A stretch of DNA of 24,630 bases from Butyrivibrio sp. (GTDB lineage Bacteria; Bacillota_A; Clostridia; Lachnospirales; Lachnospiraceae): contig NZ_JAILQF010000056.1 of assembly GCF_024699075.1 (NCBI RefSeq), forward strand, positions 1 through 24,630, given 5' to 3'. This document shows, one piece after another, positions 23,413 to 24,630 of this stretch (position 1 is the stretch's first letter; every line of letters begins with the position of its first letter). The notes under the pieces are model-generated. The model worked only from the letters and a program-made list of their open reading frames with translations. It was not told the DNA's origin and searched no databases. The translations under genes and the position numbers were made by a program.

Positions 23413-24630
<1,218 letters not shown>

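Overview
The window carries one strand-coherent set of housekeeping genes, all on the + strand, from a low-GC Gram-positive bacterium. Gene order, the DUF5688-type protein, acidic Ser/Glu-rich secreted tails and codon style point to Lachnospiraceae, most likely a Butyrivibrio- or Pseudobutyrivibrio-like organism; this placement is inference from content, not a database result.

Region 1 (1-10,971) is the division and cell wall (dcw) cluster: mraZ, rsmH, ftsL, a class B penicillin-binding protein, mraY, murD, ftsW, ftsQ/divIB and ftsZ. It opens with a near-consensus promoter (TTGAAA-17-TAAAAT) followed by a 10-bp-periodic array of GTGG boxes that looks like the MraZ operator. An intrinsic terminator splits it between ftsL and the PBP. 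ftsZ has its own promoter (TTGCTA-17-TATGAT), starts at TTG, and ends at a strong terminator. MurE, murF, murG and ftsA are not here, and the spoIIGA-sigE-sigG block that follows ftsZ in many sporulating Clostridia is absent; nrdR comes next instead.

Region 2 (11,004-16,777) holds nrdR and a complete oligopeptide ABC importer, oppA-B-C-D-F. A 12-bp-stem hairpin between oppA and oppB probably makes the binding protein more abundant than the membrane parts.

Region 3 (16,807-20,121) holds a YqeG-type HAD phosphatase, a fused AroE-AroK shikimate enzyme, aroQ and efp. A polypurine 16-bp tandem repeat lies between aroEK and aroQ. efp has its own promoter and terminator.

Region 4 (20,122-24,630) holds an 18-bp tandem repeat in front of a DUF5688-like gene, a tRNA-Arg(CCG) with its own promoter, a membrane-anchored protein with two SH3 domains, a 478-bp gene-free stretch, and a 3'-truncated gdhA. 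The gene-free stretch is the most unusual part: it contains a potential three-way-junction fold closed by a 13-bp stem, then a separate promoter-to-terminator unit of about 148 nt with several hairpins and no ORF, which I read as a candidate small RNA or an attenuated gdhA leader.
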